DNA of 64,000 nucleotides from Temnothorax longispinosus (lineage: Eukaryota; Arthropoda; Insecta; Hymenoptera; Formicidae). The notes below the pieces were generated by a model, which was not told where the DNA came from, did no database searches, and worked only from the letters and a program-made list of their open reading frames with translations. The stretch spans positions 10,520,157 to 10,584,156 of the forward strand of contig NC_092362.1 in the NCBI RefSeq assembly GCF_030848805.1, given 5' to 3'. The first letter of the stretch is position 1. Every line of letters starts with the position of its first letter. The position numbers and the translations under genes were made by a program. Positions 21,373 through 31,691 of this stretch are shown one piece after another.

Positions 21373-22706
21373 AGGAAGAGAATGTAAAGAATTATTAACG
21401 GAGGTATTCTGATTTAAAAGATCTTTAAAATATATATTTTTCAGGAACTTTTTATAGGGAAACGAAGAAAGTGAATAACGTTAAACTTTGCATGTTCTCT
21501 TCACCTTATTTTAAAAATTTATTTTTATTTTTTAAGTAACAAAAATGCTCTTTTTTCTGTTATATCCAGGTCACCATAAATGACAGACGATGTAAATAAT
21601 TCTAGCTGTTTTAGGTATCTGAAACGCAAAAAGCTAAAATTTTCTTATTCAGAAGAAGTATATGTGGCTATAGTCTGAACTAGAACTAAACCAATATTTC
21701 CATTTTAGGTTCTAGGCGGCTTTTTTATCAAAAATATTATTAATCAATATTAAATAAACCATTTACGATCTGAGCTTAGATTTTATAGTAGCCTAATAAT
21801 ATTTTTTATAGACTATATTTACATATTTTTCCAACTTTAATCAACTATAATACGCGCCGATTAACTTGTCAGACTTACAACACAGCTCCTATTGGATTAA
21901 TAAAATCCCCTCACACCCCTCTAATTAAATCGATTTAAATAATAGTAAAGAATTTACTACTCCAACAGGAGCTGTGTTGTAAGTCTGACAAGTTAGTCAG
22001 CGCGCAATTTATTAAGATTGGAAAAAATATACGTGTAATTATACATAAAAAATATTATTAGGCTATTAAGATCCAAGCTCGGATCGTACACGGCTTACTT
22101 AATATTGATTGATTGTATAACGGTCACATAAAACGGTGTTATTTCTCTTATATTATTAAAAATCAGAATAATAAATTTATTTCGCCAGTGAATAGAATAA
22201 TAATTAAAGCAGCTTAAATCGACAGGTATCAGAAACGTAAAAACCAAAAATTTTCTTATTCAGAATAAGTGATATGGGTTATCGTCTGAACTAGAATAAA
22301 CATTTTCTTTTAATAAAATACTAATAAAATTTTGAAAAAAGTTATATTTTAAATAAAAAAAACCGCTCAGAATGGAAATATTGATTTAATTCTAGTTCAG
22401 ACGATAGCCACACTTCTCCTGCAGAATAAGAAAATTTTAGCTTTTTGCGTTTCAGATACCTAAAACAGCTAAAATTATTTACATCGTCTGTCATTTATAG
22501 TGACCAGGATATAACAAAAAAAGAGCATTTTTGTTACTTAAAAAATAAAAATAAATTTTTAAAATAAAGTGAAGAAAACATGCAAAGTTTAACGTTATTC
22601 ACTTTCTTTGTTTCCCTATAAAACATTCCTGAAAAATATATATTTTAATGATCTTTTAAATTAAAATATTTCCGTTAATAATTCTTTATACATTCTCTTC
22701 CTAACG
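21373..22706. repeat. Second-level palindrome inside the long-TIR block
   Basis: AGGAAGAGAATGTAAAGAAT at 21376 is answered by its complement near 22690. The arms continue through CATGCAAAGTTTAACG and CGTCTGTCATTTATGG-like words to about 21735 and 22335. The core (about 21740-22115) is again a palindrome, with GCTGTGTTGTAAGTCTGAC and its complement around 21990 and 21880. That core resembles the family at 12799-13312. Confidence 0.75.
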
Positions 22707-22709
22707 TGT

Positions 22710-24003
22710 GTGTGAAGCTATCGTCTCATTTTGCAGAAACTCACAAATTATTGAGAGTTCTGGCTTCTTTCAAAAAACGCGTCAGTACAAACTGAGACGC
22801 TATGTTCACGCAGCGTCTCATTTTGTCCTACACAAGTTCCACCACTGTATCTCATCAGATTTTGCAAGATCTATAGTTCTATAACAGTTCTATAAAGAGT
22901 TCTGCCATATAAAAGCAAAAAAATTAATTATAAGGTACTAAAAAAAATTACAATGCATCGAGTATACCGGTTGAGACGCCAGTTGAAATCTCGGAGTTCC
23001 GGTTTATGTAAAATCTTTTTCGAGTAGTTTTGAGCATATTGAAACATTTTCTAAAGAGTTCCGAGCGTTAGAATCTTTGTGTTATATTTAAAAAAATTAA
23101 CCCTCAGTGTACGATCTGGGTTAGCGTAACCCGAGCGAATTTTGAAAGTAGCGGCGCCATTTCAAAGGAAGTGAATGGTGGGGGTCCGTACCGGGGGGGG
23201 GGGATCTTTGAGGTAGCTACTATGTGAGCGCCAAAGGGCAGCGTCAGTCTACGCTTGGTACTCAAGTTATACGATTTTGAAAATTGTACCTTTTTTATAG
23301 ATCGTACACTGAGGGTTAATATTAACCGAAAAGTAATCATGACAGAAGAAGATGAGACGCTGTGCGAAATCTCGGAGTTTTGGCTTATATAAAATATTTT
23401 TCGTATAGTTCTGAGCATACTAAAGCATTTTCTAAAGAGTTCCCGCCACTAGCTACGTTGTATATATATGTTTATTAACTTTAGCAAACACTAGCTACGT
23501 TGTATAATTTTTAAATAAATTAATACCGCTCGAAAATCAGGAATTTATCGAAAATAAGGTGAGACGCTGACCGTATTTTGGCAGTTCTGTGAGTTCTGCT
23601 ATAATTCTCGTGTAGTTCTGAACGTGTTCTAACGTTGTCCCATTTTATTCTGGCAATAAGCATTATTTATTCATTTTTTAAATAATTCTTATCGCTCGAG
23701 AAAGACCCTATTCTCGATAAATTCCTGACCTTCGTGCGTTATTAATTTATTTAAAAATTATACAACATTGGCAATGCCCGGAACTTTTTAGAAATTGTTT
23801 TAGTATGCTTAGAACTGTACGAAAAATATTTTATATAAGCCAGAACTCCGAGATTTTCTACAGCGTCTCACCCACATACCCGTAAATGCGTCTTTCTTGG
23901 GCGATAAAAATTATTTAAAATATGAATAAATAATGCTTATCGTCAGAACTCTTTAGAAATAAACGTTAGAACACGTTCAGAACTATACGAGAATTATAAT
24001 AGA
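22710..24003. repeat. Second copy of the GAGACGC foldback family
   Basis: It begins GTGTGTGTGAAGCTATCGTCTC and repeats the same blocks as 9660-11050 (AGTTCTGCCATATAAAA, GTTGAGACGCCAGTTGAAAT, CGCTCGAAAATCAGGAATTT). The motif appears near 22731, 22795, 22815, 22974, 23354, 23560 and 23863. It is less complete than the first copy and is interrupted by the TTAA miniature element at 23101-23315. Confidence 0.82.
23101..23315. mobile_element. piggyBac-type MITE, 215 bp, TTAA-flanked
   Basis: The TIR CCCTCAGTGTACGATC at both ends (16 bp, perfect) lies between TTAA at 23097-23100 and 23316-23319. The CCC start plus TTAA is the classic piggyBac arrangement. A GTTAGCGTAACCC mirror lies just inside the left end, and a run of nine or more G's near 23195. 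Non-coding. It is inserted in the 22710-24003 foldback and is therefore younger. Confidence 0.88.
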
Positions 24004-25081
24004 ACTCACTGTTACCCATGTGTATTGTTTATTTAAGAAAGTGTTTTTATTTTTATCCAATTATCCTTCTGTTGTTGCTCGTAATTTGGCCGCTTGAACA
24101 TGCATAGGTAAAATAAATTTAATAAGAGTGCAAGAAACATTATAAATTACCATTTTTTTTTCAATATAGTTAATAATATAATTATTGGTATGCATTTAAA
24201 TATTAAATTTAAATTTATTATGCAAAGTAAAGGTTTTTAATGTAACACTTTTTTTAAATAGAAAAGCATAGAACAGTGATTTCTATACATTACATTTACG
24301 AATTTTAGTTTTTATGTTTATAAATATTGATTTAATTAATTATATTTGCAATCTTTATATATTTATAAATTTCAAATATATATACATATATATATATATA
24401 TATTTATTTAATTATAAATAAAAAAATTAAAATTTGTATACAAGCAAATGTAACGTATAGAGCGGGTATAGCGTATCGTCGATTTGTCAACTCGAGACTC
24501 GGCACTCGGCGAGACACGAGACGCGATACCCGAAATGCGTGGCATCGTGGTATAGCCGGCAAGCCGGCCCGTGCAAAGCGGCAACGTCACAGCTCAAGAG
24601 AGACAGCAGATTGTATGTCTGCCCTTCTCTCCCCGCTCGAAGCTTGCCGAGGGCCTATTAGCGTACACGGACAGAGAGGAAAGGCTTGCGCGACCAGCAT
24701 ATCCCCTCCATCTGAGTAGTTCGGACACGAACCATAGCATGGATACGAACCCATGTATCGTTACCCGAGTCCTCTCTGATCGTTACCGAGCGTAACGCCG
24801 TAGTTGACGTCCACTTTCTCAGAGGGCAGATTAGGACAGACGTCCCCCGAAGCCGGATGGCCGCTCTCAAGTTTCTCTCTGAGGAAACTGTAACATCGAT
24901 GCCATCTATGAGACTGCTATCGAATCGCCGCTTATAATCCATTATGCTCACAGATGTCTACACCTACACAATCTCTTTACGATCTTTAATGCCCGTTTCT
25001 AACACTAATAAAAAAAAAATCGGCGATAACTAAAAAACAAAATGCGTCATTGGAAGAAGCAATGGGTTGCACCCCCTATAA

Positions 25082-25220
25082 TGCTAGGTCTACAATGCGA
25101 GTCGTAAAGTCGTGAGTCGTAAGAATTGACCAATCACAATCGAATTTGAGGAGAATAATCGACTGTGATTGGTCAATTCTTACGACTCACGACTTTACGA
25201 CTCGCATTGTAGACCTAGCA
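25082..25220. mobile_element. 139-bp TAA-flanked MITE (PIF/Harbinger-like), copy 1
   Basis: A near-complete palindrome: TGCTAGGTCTACAATGCGAG to its complement, with a short centre near 25145-25160. Flanked by TAA on both sides (25079-25081, 25221-25223), which fits the TWA target of PIF/Harbinger. A second copy of identical length is at 50974-51112. Confidence 0.85.
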
Positions 25221-25584
25221 TAAGACAGTGTGGGTCTTACGAGAACTCACCAATGAACAGCCGGAAAAATCGATAACCGTCTCTAGCTTTCTAGGATAGG
25301 CAAAAACTTAAAAATCTACCTTTTGGGTGAAAAACATCTCGCTCAATAAGAAATCCTTTAAACAAAAATTAGACATATCCTGTCAATCAGAAGTTCCCAA
25401 AACGAAAACTAGACACCTCCCACAACGAAATCCACCCTTTCCATCTTTGGAACTTCCCTATATAAATTGCGACATCATTATTGCGGGACTCCCTCTCTCT
25501 GAGTTCAGATACTATTGCAACAGCACATTTTTGAAATAAAATTAAGTTAAAAAGTCTTCTGTATCACTTTTTTCTCTGGCAAAC

Positions 25585-25838
25585 TGTTGGATTCAGGAAG
25601 TATAATCTCGTGGCAACAATAGATGGCGTAACGTGTAAATCCGAGATTCTAGGGGAATTTCTTCTTAGTTTATTTTATGTAGATCGCGCTACTGTACCGT
25701 CGATATATTTTACGTTTCGACTCTAATCTTATGTTGTGTGATCTAAGTTCTTCTTGCGCTCGCCATTGTACAAAGACCGAATAAACGGCTCTCTTATATT
25801 TTACCCGCCGAATTGTCAATTACTATCCTAAAACTACA
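25585..25838 (+). repeat. copia 5' LTR
   Basis: A 254-bp repeat, TG...CA, matching 28342-28595. It should hold the element promoter; GAATAAACGG near its end could serve in polyadenylation. Confidence 0.93.
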
Positions 25839-25840
25839 AA

Positions 25841-25854
25841 GGTTATGGGCCCAG
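25841..25854 (+). promoter_or_regulatory. copia primer-binding site
   Basis: GGTTATGGGCCCAG lies two bases after the 5' LTR. It is complementary to the anticodon region of initiator tRNA-Met (CTGGGCCCATAACC), the half-tRNA priming known for copia. Confidence 0.85.
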
Positions 25855-26051
25855 ATTACGTTCGGGTAATTGACAATCACAAATAAAAGTGAAATAGGCC
25901 CAGTAGTGTACGGTAAGCGATAGTTCGCGTTCACGAGTCAGTCGCGTTGCAACGCGGAGAGAATTGCGTCGTTCGCCATAATATCATCGAGTGAAACGGC
26001 TCAAGTTGAGAGACTGCATCGTTGTCCCTGGAAAGAAGCCGCATAACGAGG

Positions 26052-27010
26052 ATGTCGGGCACAGACATCGGAGGTATACCAGCCATAGAAAAGCTGAAAG
26101 GAAGACAAAATTACACAGGTTGGAAATTCGCAATGAAGCATGCGTTACAACTTGACGGTCTTTGGAAAGCGGTTGAAGGGACCGAGACGGATGCTGACAA
26201 GGTAACTCGTGCAATGGCAAAGTTAGTTTTATGCATTGACGAGATTAACTACGTACATATCAAAGACGCGGCGAACGCAAAAGAAGTTTGGACAAAACTA
26301 AAATCTGCCTTCGAGGATAACGGGCTTACACGTAAAGTAACCTTATTACGAAAAATGTCCACAACTAAACTCGAGAATTGCGAATCGATAGACGTTTATG
26401 TCAACAAAATTATCTCGACCAATCATCAACTTTCGGACGTTGGTTTCAATGTGGACGACGAATGGCTAGGCGCCGTACTATTGGCGGGATTACCAGAGCG
26501 CTATGAACCAATGATAATGGCATTGGAGAACTCAGGAATTGCGATCACGGGTGACCTGGTTAAGACTAAATTACTTCAAAAATTGCGGATGACTAATTCA
26601 AAGGATAAAAAAGCAGAAAGTTCAGCATTTCACGCAAGAAAGCAACAGAAAGATTTTCATTCAAGATCAAAGGCACCAAAATGCTATACAAGTAGCAAGC
26701 TAGGGCACTACGCGAGAAACTGCCGAACAAATTTCAATACGAAGAAGAAGAACTTCGACAAGACGGACGAGAACAAGAAAAAGAAGGAGAACACGAAGGA
26801 AAAGGATGAAACTTCAAGTGTGGCCTTTCTCACCAAGGAAATAGATAAAAGATCTAAATCAAAAATTACAGGATGGATCATTGATTCAGCAGCATCGTCG
26901 CACATGACGGCAAATCGCAACATCTTGGAAGATTTCGACGATTGTACTGATTCCAGAGTTGTGATTGCAGATGACGCAAAACTTAATGTCAAAGGAAGAG
27001 GTAAATATCC
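26052..27010 (+). pseudogene. copia Gag and protease
   Basis: The ATG at 26052 opens MSGTDIGGIPAIEKLKG. Residues about 10-190 form a copia-type Gag (UBN2-like: NYTGWKFAMKHAL, LAGLPERYEPMIMALE). The zinc knuckle CYTSSKLGHYARNC has lost its second cysteine. The protease motif is WIIDSAASSHMT, where the usual DSG/DSA active site is DSA. Around 27000-27010 the frame shifts, and the protein continues one frame over. Gag packages RNA and the protease cuts the polyprotein; the knuckle defect and shift make this copy unlikely to work. Confidence 0.85.
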
Positions 27011-27486
27011 CATTAATTATTCAAGGAAAAAGAACGATTGTTCCTGCAGAAGAGGTTTTATACGTCCCAGAATTGCACGTAAAGTTATTGTCCGTAAGTC
27101 AAATAACCAAAAAAGGCCTAACGGTAAGTTTTGATCACGATAAATGCGAAGTATTTAATAAAGCACATAAAGTTATAGCAACAGCGGAGGCCATAGACAA
27201 TATCTGCTGGTTAAGTCAACCTGAGGATAGAGCATACACATGCAGGATTTCCGACGAAACATTCTTGTGGCATCGACGTCTTGGTCATTTGAATAGAACT
27301 AGCATGAAGCTGCTTCGAGACAAACACGCTGAGGGTCTTGAATTCGAGGATCCCGACGATAAGTCATGTATTACTTGTGCTAAAGGCAAGCACGCTCGTC
27401 AGCCATTCATTGCTGGTGATGAGAGACGGAGGAAAAGGACACAACCATTACAGTTAATCCATACGGACATCTGCGGACCGGTTTAA
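27005..27486 (+). pseudogene. copia GAG-pre-integrase domain
   Basis: After the frameshift the text reads VLYVPELHVKLLSVSQITKK, then LWHRRLGHLNRTSMKLL and CITCAKGKHARQPF: the H-H-C-C zinc-binding GAG-pre-integrase domain. It ends LIHTDICGPV, the first strand of the integrase core with the first catalytic Asp of the D,D35E triad. A stop follows at the deletion joint near 27484. Confidence 0.88.
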
Positions 27487-28253
27487 CATAAAGGACTGTA
27501 ATCCAGTAGCAACTCCATTAGATGCAAATCAAAACTTGGATAGCAGCATGTCCCCAAAGAAACATCAAGAGAAGATGCAGATGAAGCAGACGCCTTATCG
27601 TGAACTTCTTGGCTGTTTAATGTTCGCGTATCAGGGAACACGCCCTGACCTGGGTAGTGTCATATCTACTCTTGGCACTTTCGCAGAAAACCCAGGAGCT
27701 ACACACTGGAATGCATTAAAAAGGGTACTTCGGTACTTAAAGGGAACGAGAAATCACAAATTAAAGTTTTCCAAGGAGGAAGGATCCGTACTGGTTGGCT
27801 ATTGTGATGCTAACTGGGCCGGCGACCTGGACTCGAGGAAATCAACCAGCGGACACGTGTTTACACTCAATGGTGGAGCAATTGCCTGGAACAGTAAGAA
27901 ACAGAAAACTGTATCCTTATCAAGTACCGAATCCGAGTACATTTCGTTGTCTAGCGCATGTCAACAGGCATTATGGTTAAAGAATTTACTTTCCGATATT
28001 GACAAGTCTTGTGTTGAATTGCCAATTAAATTGCGATAATCAAAGCGCGATTAAGTTGGCTCAAAGTAGTAATCCTAAAGCGAGAACAAAACACATTGAC
28101 ACGAAATTAAAGTTTATTAATGATAATATTAAGAAGAAAATCATTGACGCGGTGTATTTGTCGAGTAAAGATATGCCTGCTGATTCATTAACTAAAGCGG
28201 TTACCAGAGAAAAGAATGGTTATTGTAATAAGATGTTTGGAATGACTTATTAG
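27484..28253 (+). pseudogene. copia RT end and RNase H
   Basis: It begins with NIKDCNPVATPLD, the end of copia RT. It then runs through YRELLGCLMFAYQGTRPDL and VGYCDANWAGDLDSRKSTSG (RNase H first Asp), VSLSSTESEYISLS (Glu) and, after a frameshift near 28020-28040, NCDNQSAIKLAQ and RTKHIDTKLKFI (third Asp and His). It is joined directly to the integrase start, so an internal deletion removed the integrase core and most of RT, probably nearly 2 kb judging from normal copia length. Confidence 0.88.
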
Positions 28254-28341
28254 GATATTCATATGCATTGTAATCGTTTTGATACGTATACACTGTTTGT
28301 ACACTTTAGATTTAGATCTGCCTCGAGATTAAATAAGGGTT

Positions 28342-28595
28342 TGTTGGATTCAGGAAGTATAATCTCGTGGCAACAATAGATGGCGTAACGTGTAAATCCG
28401 AGATTCTAGGGGAATTTCTTCTTAGTTTATTTTATGTAGATCGCGCTACTGTACCGTCAATATATTTTTCGTTTCGACTCTAATCTTATGTTGTGTGATC
28501 TAAGTTCTTCTTGCGCTCGCCATTGTACAAAGACCAAATATACGGCTCTCTTATATTTTACCCGCCGAATTGTCAATTACTATCCTAAAACTACA
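28342..28595 (+). repeat. copia 3' LTR
   Basis: The 254-bp partner of the 5' LTR. The differences I see are GTCGAT/GTCAAT, TTTTACG/TTTTTCG and two in the GACCGAATAAACGG word. Confidence 0.93.
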
Positions 28596-28984
28596 CAAAC
28601 AATCATTAAAATATTACAAGCTAAATATTGAAAAAGTTACCAAGTTTTCCTTGAATATCTCAAAAAGTATTAAGCAAATAAAAGAATTTTTCAAACAAAA
28701 GTTGTTCAAATTAATTAATAGAGAAAGATGGTACAATAAAAAATAGGGGTTTATTTAAAAAATTTGACTTAGGCCTTATTGGGCTCAATACAGGCCCTGG
28801 ATCCAAAATCCAATAAGATCGTCTATTGGCCCTCTTCGAATCTTTCAACTTTTATCTGAAACACTTTTCCAATAAACTAAGCCGTCAATTGACACTTAAC
28901 GAAAATTAACACAACGTCATTTAAACGACACCCAACAATAAAGGGATCATTGTATGGCGACACTGATTAAATCGACATAAAATA

Positions 28985-29285
28985 TTAAAGGTTAACACCC
29001 TGTTAACACCAAACCAACATCCAACGATGAGGATCAATCTCCAACCTACACTAAACATTGAGGCTTAATCCCCAACCTACACTTATCATTAAGAATAAAC
29101 TTCCAATATACACTCATCATTGAGAATTAAACCCACAACTTACCTAAACCTTAATGGTCAACACTCAATCTACACCTAAATTTAAGTGTTGACAATTAAC
29201 TTCGATAACAAACACTAAACTTATGCCCAAATTTGAGAGTTAACACTCAAATTTGTGTGTTAACCATCAAAGTTGAGTGTACTTT
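28985..29285. repeat. Degenerate minisatellite of about 30-45 bp units
   Basis: Variants of CCAACCTACACTAAACATTGAGGATTAA recur from about 29000 to 29170. A mirror-like block of GTTAACACTCAAATT words follows to 29280. No coding potential. Confidence 0.65.
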
Positions 29286-29624
29286 TTCATAAGGGAGTTC
29301 TTCCTTAGACAGTTCACCTCTTAGATCAAATTCTCTCCGGTTCGTTTCCCCAGTTCTTCCGTTTTACGAACAGTATCACATTCAAATCCGATCTTGAGTT
29401 TTAAGTTAAATTCTGTGCGCGAACTTAAATTCAATGAGTATCGACGAGAGCGTATCCACAGGGCCCAAAAGGGATCCAGCCAGATTGAACGTAACACATC
29501 ATCAAGTAGTAAGTCTCGTAATTCTTTTTTTTCTTTTTTGTGTTATCGTCCCCTTTTAAGTGGTCTATCAACTATCAGATGTCCGGGAGTTTATTATAAC
29601 GTTTATTAGCATCGCGGGTTTGGG

Positions 29625-30438
29625 TTGATCGGCGTAGGCACTGGTTTCGCGGCGGTCGTTGGCGTTGTCGCGGGTCTGGCTGATTTGTCGGCCTTTGACT
29701 CCCGGCGTCTTCGTCGCTGTCACGGACTCAGCCGCATGTCGGAATTACCCGCGAACGATGATGTTTTCGAAACCACGGATGACTCGATCGCGACGTCCGT
29801 TCGATAGCAGTTGCAAACACTGGAGGGTCGAGAAACATTTTTTGAAACGTTGCAAGATCTTTTGGGTCCACTGGGCCGAGAGTACAGCGAGGCTTTTCTG
29901 AGCGCCGATCGAAAGATAGACACCGTATACGGCGTTTATCTCGGCAACGATAGAATAATGCTCGGCAACAAACGTTTTGACGTGGACAACGCGGATAACG
30001 TAATTATCGACGGCGTACGATACATCGACACACCCGGTCTTTACGAGTTGATCTTCAAGAGAATGCCCGATAACGAGATCTACACGGAGGACGATAAGCA
30101 AAAGTACAAGAGCCTGCTGTTGGTAACGAGTGCTCATAAATTCAAGCACAATCCTCGCGAGCGAGTACTGGCCAACAGGGGACAAGTATACACAGGTAAT
30201 CGCACCGTTGATACCTATCGAATCGAGGAAGAAAAAATCTGGAAAGGGATTATTCATGCCTCGCGCGCTGACGCTAACCAACAATAAGATCGACTACGTG
30301 CACTGGGACGACCCCAACGAGCTGGTGGATCGTCTCCGATTGCTCGACGCTTCGCACCATGCTGGCAACAATGCCCATGACAACGAGGTCATGTCGATCA
30401 TCGAGGAACTACACGAGGCTGGGCTTATTATAAATTAA
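29625..30438 (+). pseudogene. Broken gene with multicopy arthropod domain of unknown function (DUF8207-like)
   Basis: The frame reads DVFETTDDSIATSVR, an in-frame TAG at 29805, then QTLEGRETFFETLQ and GPLGREYSEAFLSADRK. It continues with TVYGVYL, a GNKRFDVDN segment and RYIDTPGLYELIFKRMP, YTEDDKQKYKSLLLVTSAHK. Near 30190 it shifts frame and continues KSGKGLF, KIDYVHWDDPNELVDRLRLL and IIEELHEAGLIIN. I recall this arrangement (TPGLYELIF ... WDDPNELVDRLRLL) from many arthropod proteins of unknown role, which I believe are annotated DUF8207. They are often linked to large mobile or endogenous viral elements. Function unknown. One stop and one frameshift make this copy dead. It lies just left of Gypsy-B but does not look like part of it. 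Confidence 0.65.
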
Positions 30439-30439
30439 A

Positions 30440-30897
30440 TCGCGCGTCGGCGAACCATTTAATCAACATTGTTATAATGCGGAAGCCGAGTTGGCCTCGT
30501 TACGACATCGAGCTGTCAGCGCACGAGTTCCGGCTATTGCCAAAGACACCTTAGGTGGCATTCCGGGGTTCACCAGGTCGCCAGGCTACTGACCTGAGCC
30601 CGGAAGCAAAAGCGCTGACAGCTGAGTCGGAAACGACTCCGCTCGTTAAAAGGCCCGCCCTTCCAATAAGCGGCGGGCAGTCACCATCGAAAGCACAGAC
30701 CGCGTTATTCCATGTATTATCTTCAACCCGCAAGTCAGGGTAGTAAAATTAGTGATTCGAGTGTAACTACGAAACAGCCGTTTAATTAAACACCACTGCA
30801 CAACCAAATACATCTCGGGAGTTGTTCTTTCCTCCATCCTGCGGATCCTACGAACCCGGTGCCAGCCCTGAGACGAACTTCAAAGCGACAAAACTAG
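30440..30897 (+). repeat. Probable Gypsy-B 5' LTR region (boundaries unset)
   Basis: Sequence just upstream of the primer-site-like TGGCAGCGGTGGGATC should contain the LTR. I could not find its 3' partner after 48690, so start and end are guesses. Confidence 0.35.
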
Positions 30898-30898
30898 T

Positions 30899-30915
30899 GG
30901 CAGCGGTGGGATCTG
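30899..30915 (+). promoter_or_regulatory. Probable primer-binding site of Gypsy-B
   Basis: TGGCAGCGGTGGGATCTG starts with the TGG complementary to a tRNA 3' CCA, in the right place before gag. The tRNA was not identified. Confidence 0.55.
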
Positions 30916-31059
30916 CTAACCGGCCGAAAAGACATCCTGTCAGAGGCACGCCTGCAAAAGGGAACGGAGCATAAAACGGCGGCAACGCATCCCGGAGTGA
31001 ATCAACGGTAGCAGCCGCCGAGTGTCACATATCAGCAACACCGGAGAAGGCCCCGACCT

Positions 31060-31165
31060 ACCGCACAGCGAAGCAGCGTGGTACCGAGCAGCGAAGCCGC
31101 GAAGCAGCGTGGCACGGAGCAGCGAGGCAGCGAAGCGGCCCAGCGGGACAGCGTAGCAGCGGACG
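31060..31165 (+). repeat. AGCGAAGCAGCG short tandem repeats in Gypsy-B leader
   Basis: Degenerate repeats of about 10 bp (GCAGCGWRG words) in the untranslated leader of Gypsy-B. No function inferred. Confidence 0.6.
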
Positions 31166-31691
31166 ACGACTCAGCGGAAAGCAGACACCATGCGCAACGC
31201 GGCGTTACTGTAAGTCTGTTCTATGTTGTAATAAAATTTGCGAGAAACTAGGAAGCGGACCGCGAACGCCGAAAATAAACCTCGCGAGCACCGAAAATAT
31301 AAGCGTGAGCGCCGATAGATGTCGGACGACTTACCCCGGCATCCCCCCGTCAGCAACGCGTCCTTCGTGCTTAGCGAGCGCGCGCGACAAGCGATCGAAG
31401 ATAGCCGTCAAAACCCCCTTCGCGCCGCACGACTTACGGACAACGAAGCTTTTAAGACCGCGTACGACGGAATTTAGACGCGCAACTCGCAGACGATAAT
31501 ACACCGGTGCTCGAATTATACCCCAACGTCATATTAGAACGTGAATTCGCGTTTTTAGACGCTAGCCTCTGTAACGCGAACGAAGACCCGTGAAATAGTA
31601 CAGCTAACGAAAGCGGTGACAAAAACAGTGACGATCACGACCGTGACGCACGCAGACTGCCCCGATCGAAGGAGACGCACGATCGGACACC

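Larger units (their letters stand above)
20265..24895. mobile_element. Long-TIR foldback block, arms about 830 bp, with nested palindromes
   Basis: The left arm 20265-21087 and right arm 24016-24895 are inverted copies. The outer GC-rich part shares AGAGAGAAAC, TGAGAGCGGCC and GTTCGTGTCC words. An AT-rich middle follows, and the inner edges share AAATAAACAATACACATG. Between them lie a second inverted pair (about 21373-21735 with 22335-22706), an inner palindrome (about 21740-22115) and a GAGACGC foldback (22710-24003). I see no transposase. Whether this is one giant element or successive insertions is not settled. Confidence 0.7.
25585..28595 (+). mobile_element. Ty1/copia LTR retrotransposon, internally deleted (3011 bp)
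   Basis: Two 254-bp LTRs (25585-25838 and 28342-28595) start TGTTGG and end CTACA. They are flanked by the 5-bp duplication CAAAC (25580-25584 and 28596-28600). I count four differences between the LTRs. The inner part keeps gag, protease, the pre-integrase zinc domain and the RT/RNase H end, but the integrase core and most of RT are missing. The order protease-integrase-RT is that of copia. Confidence 0.93.
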
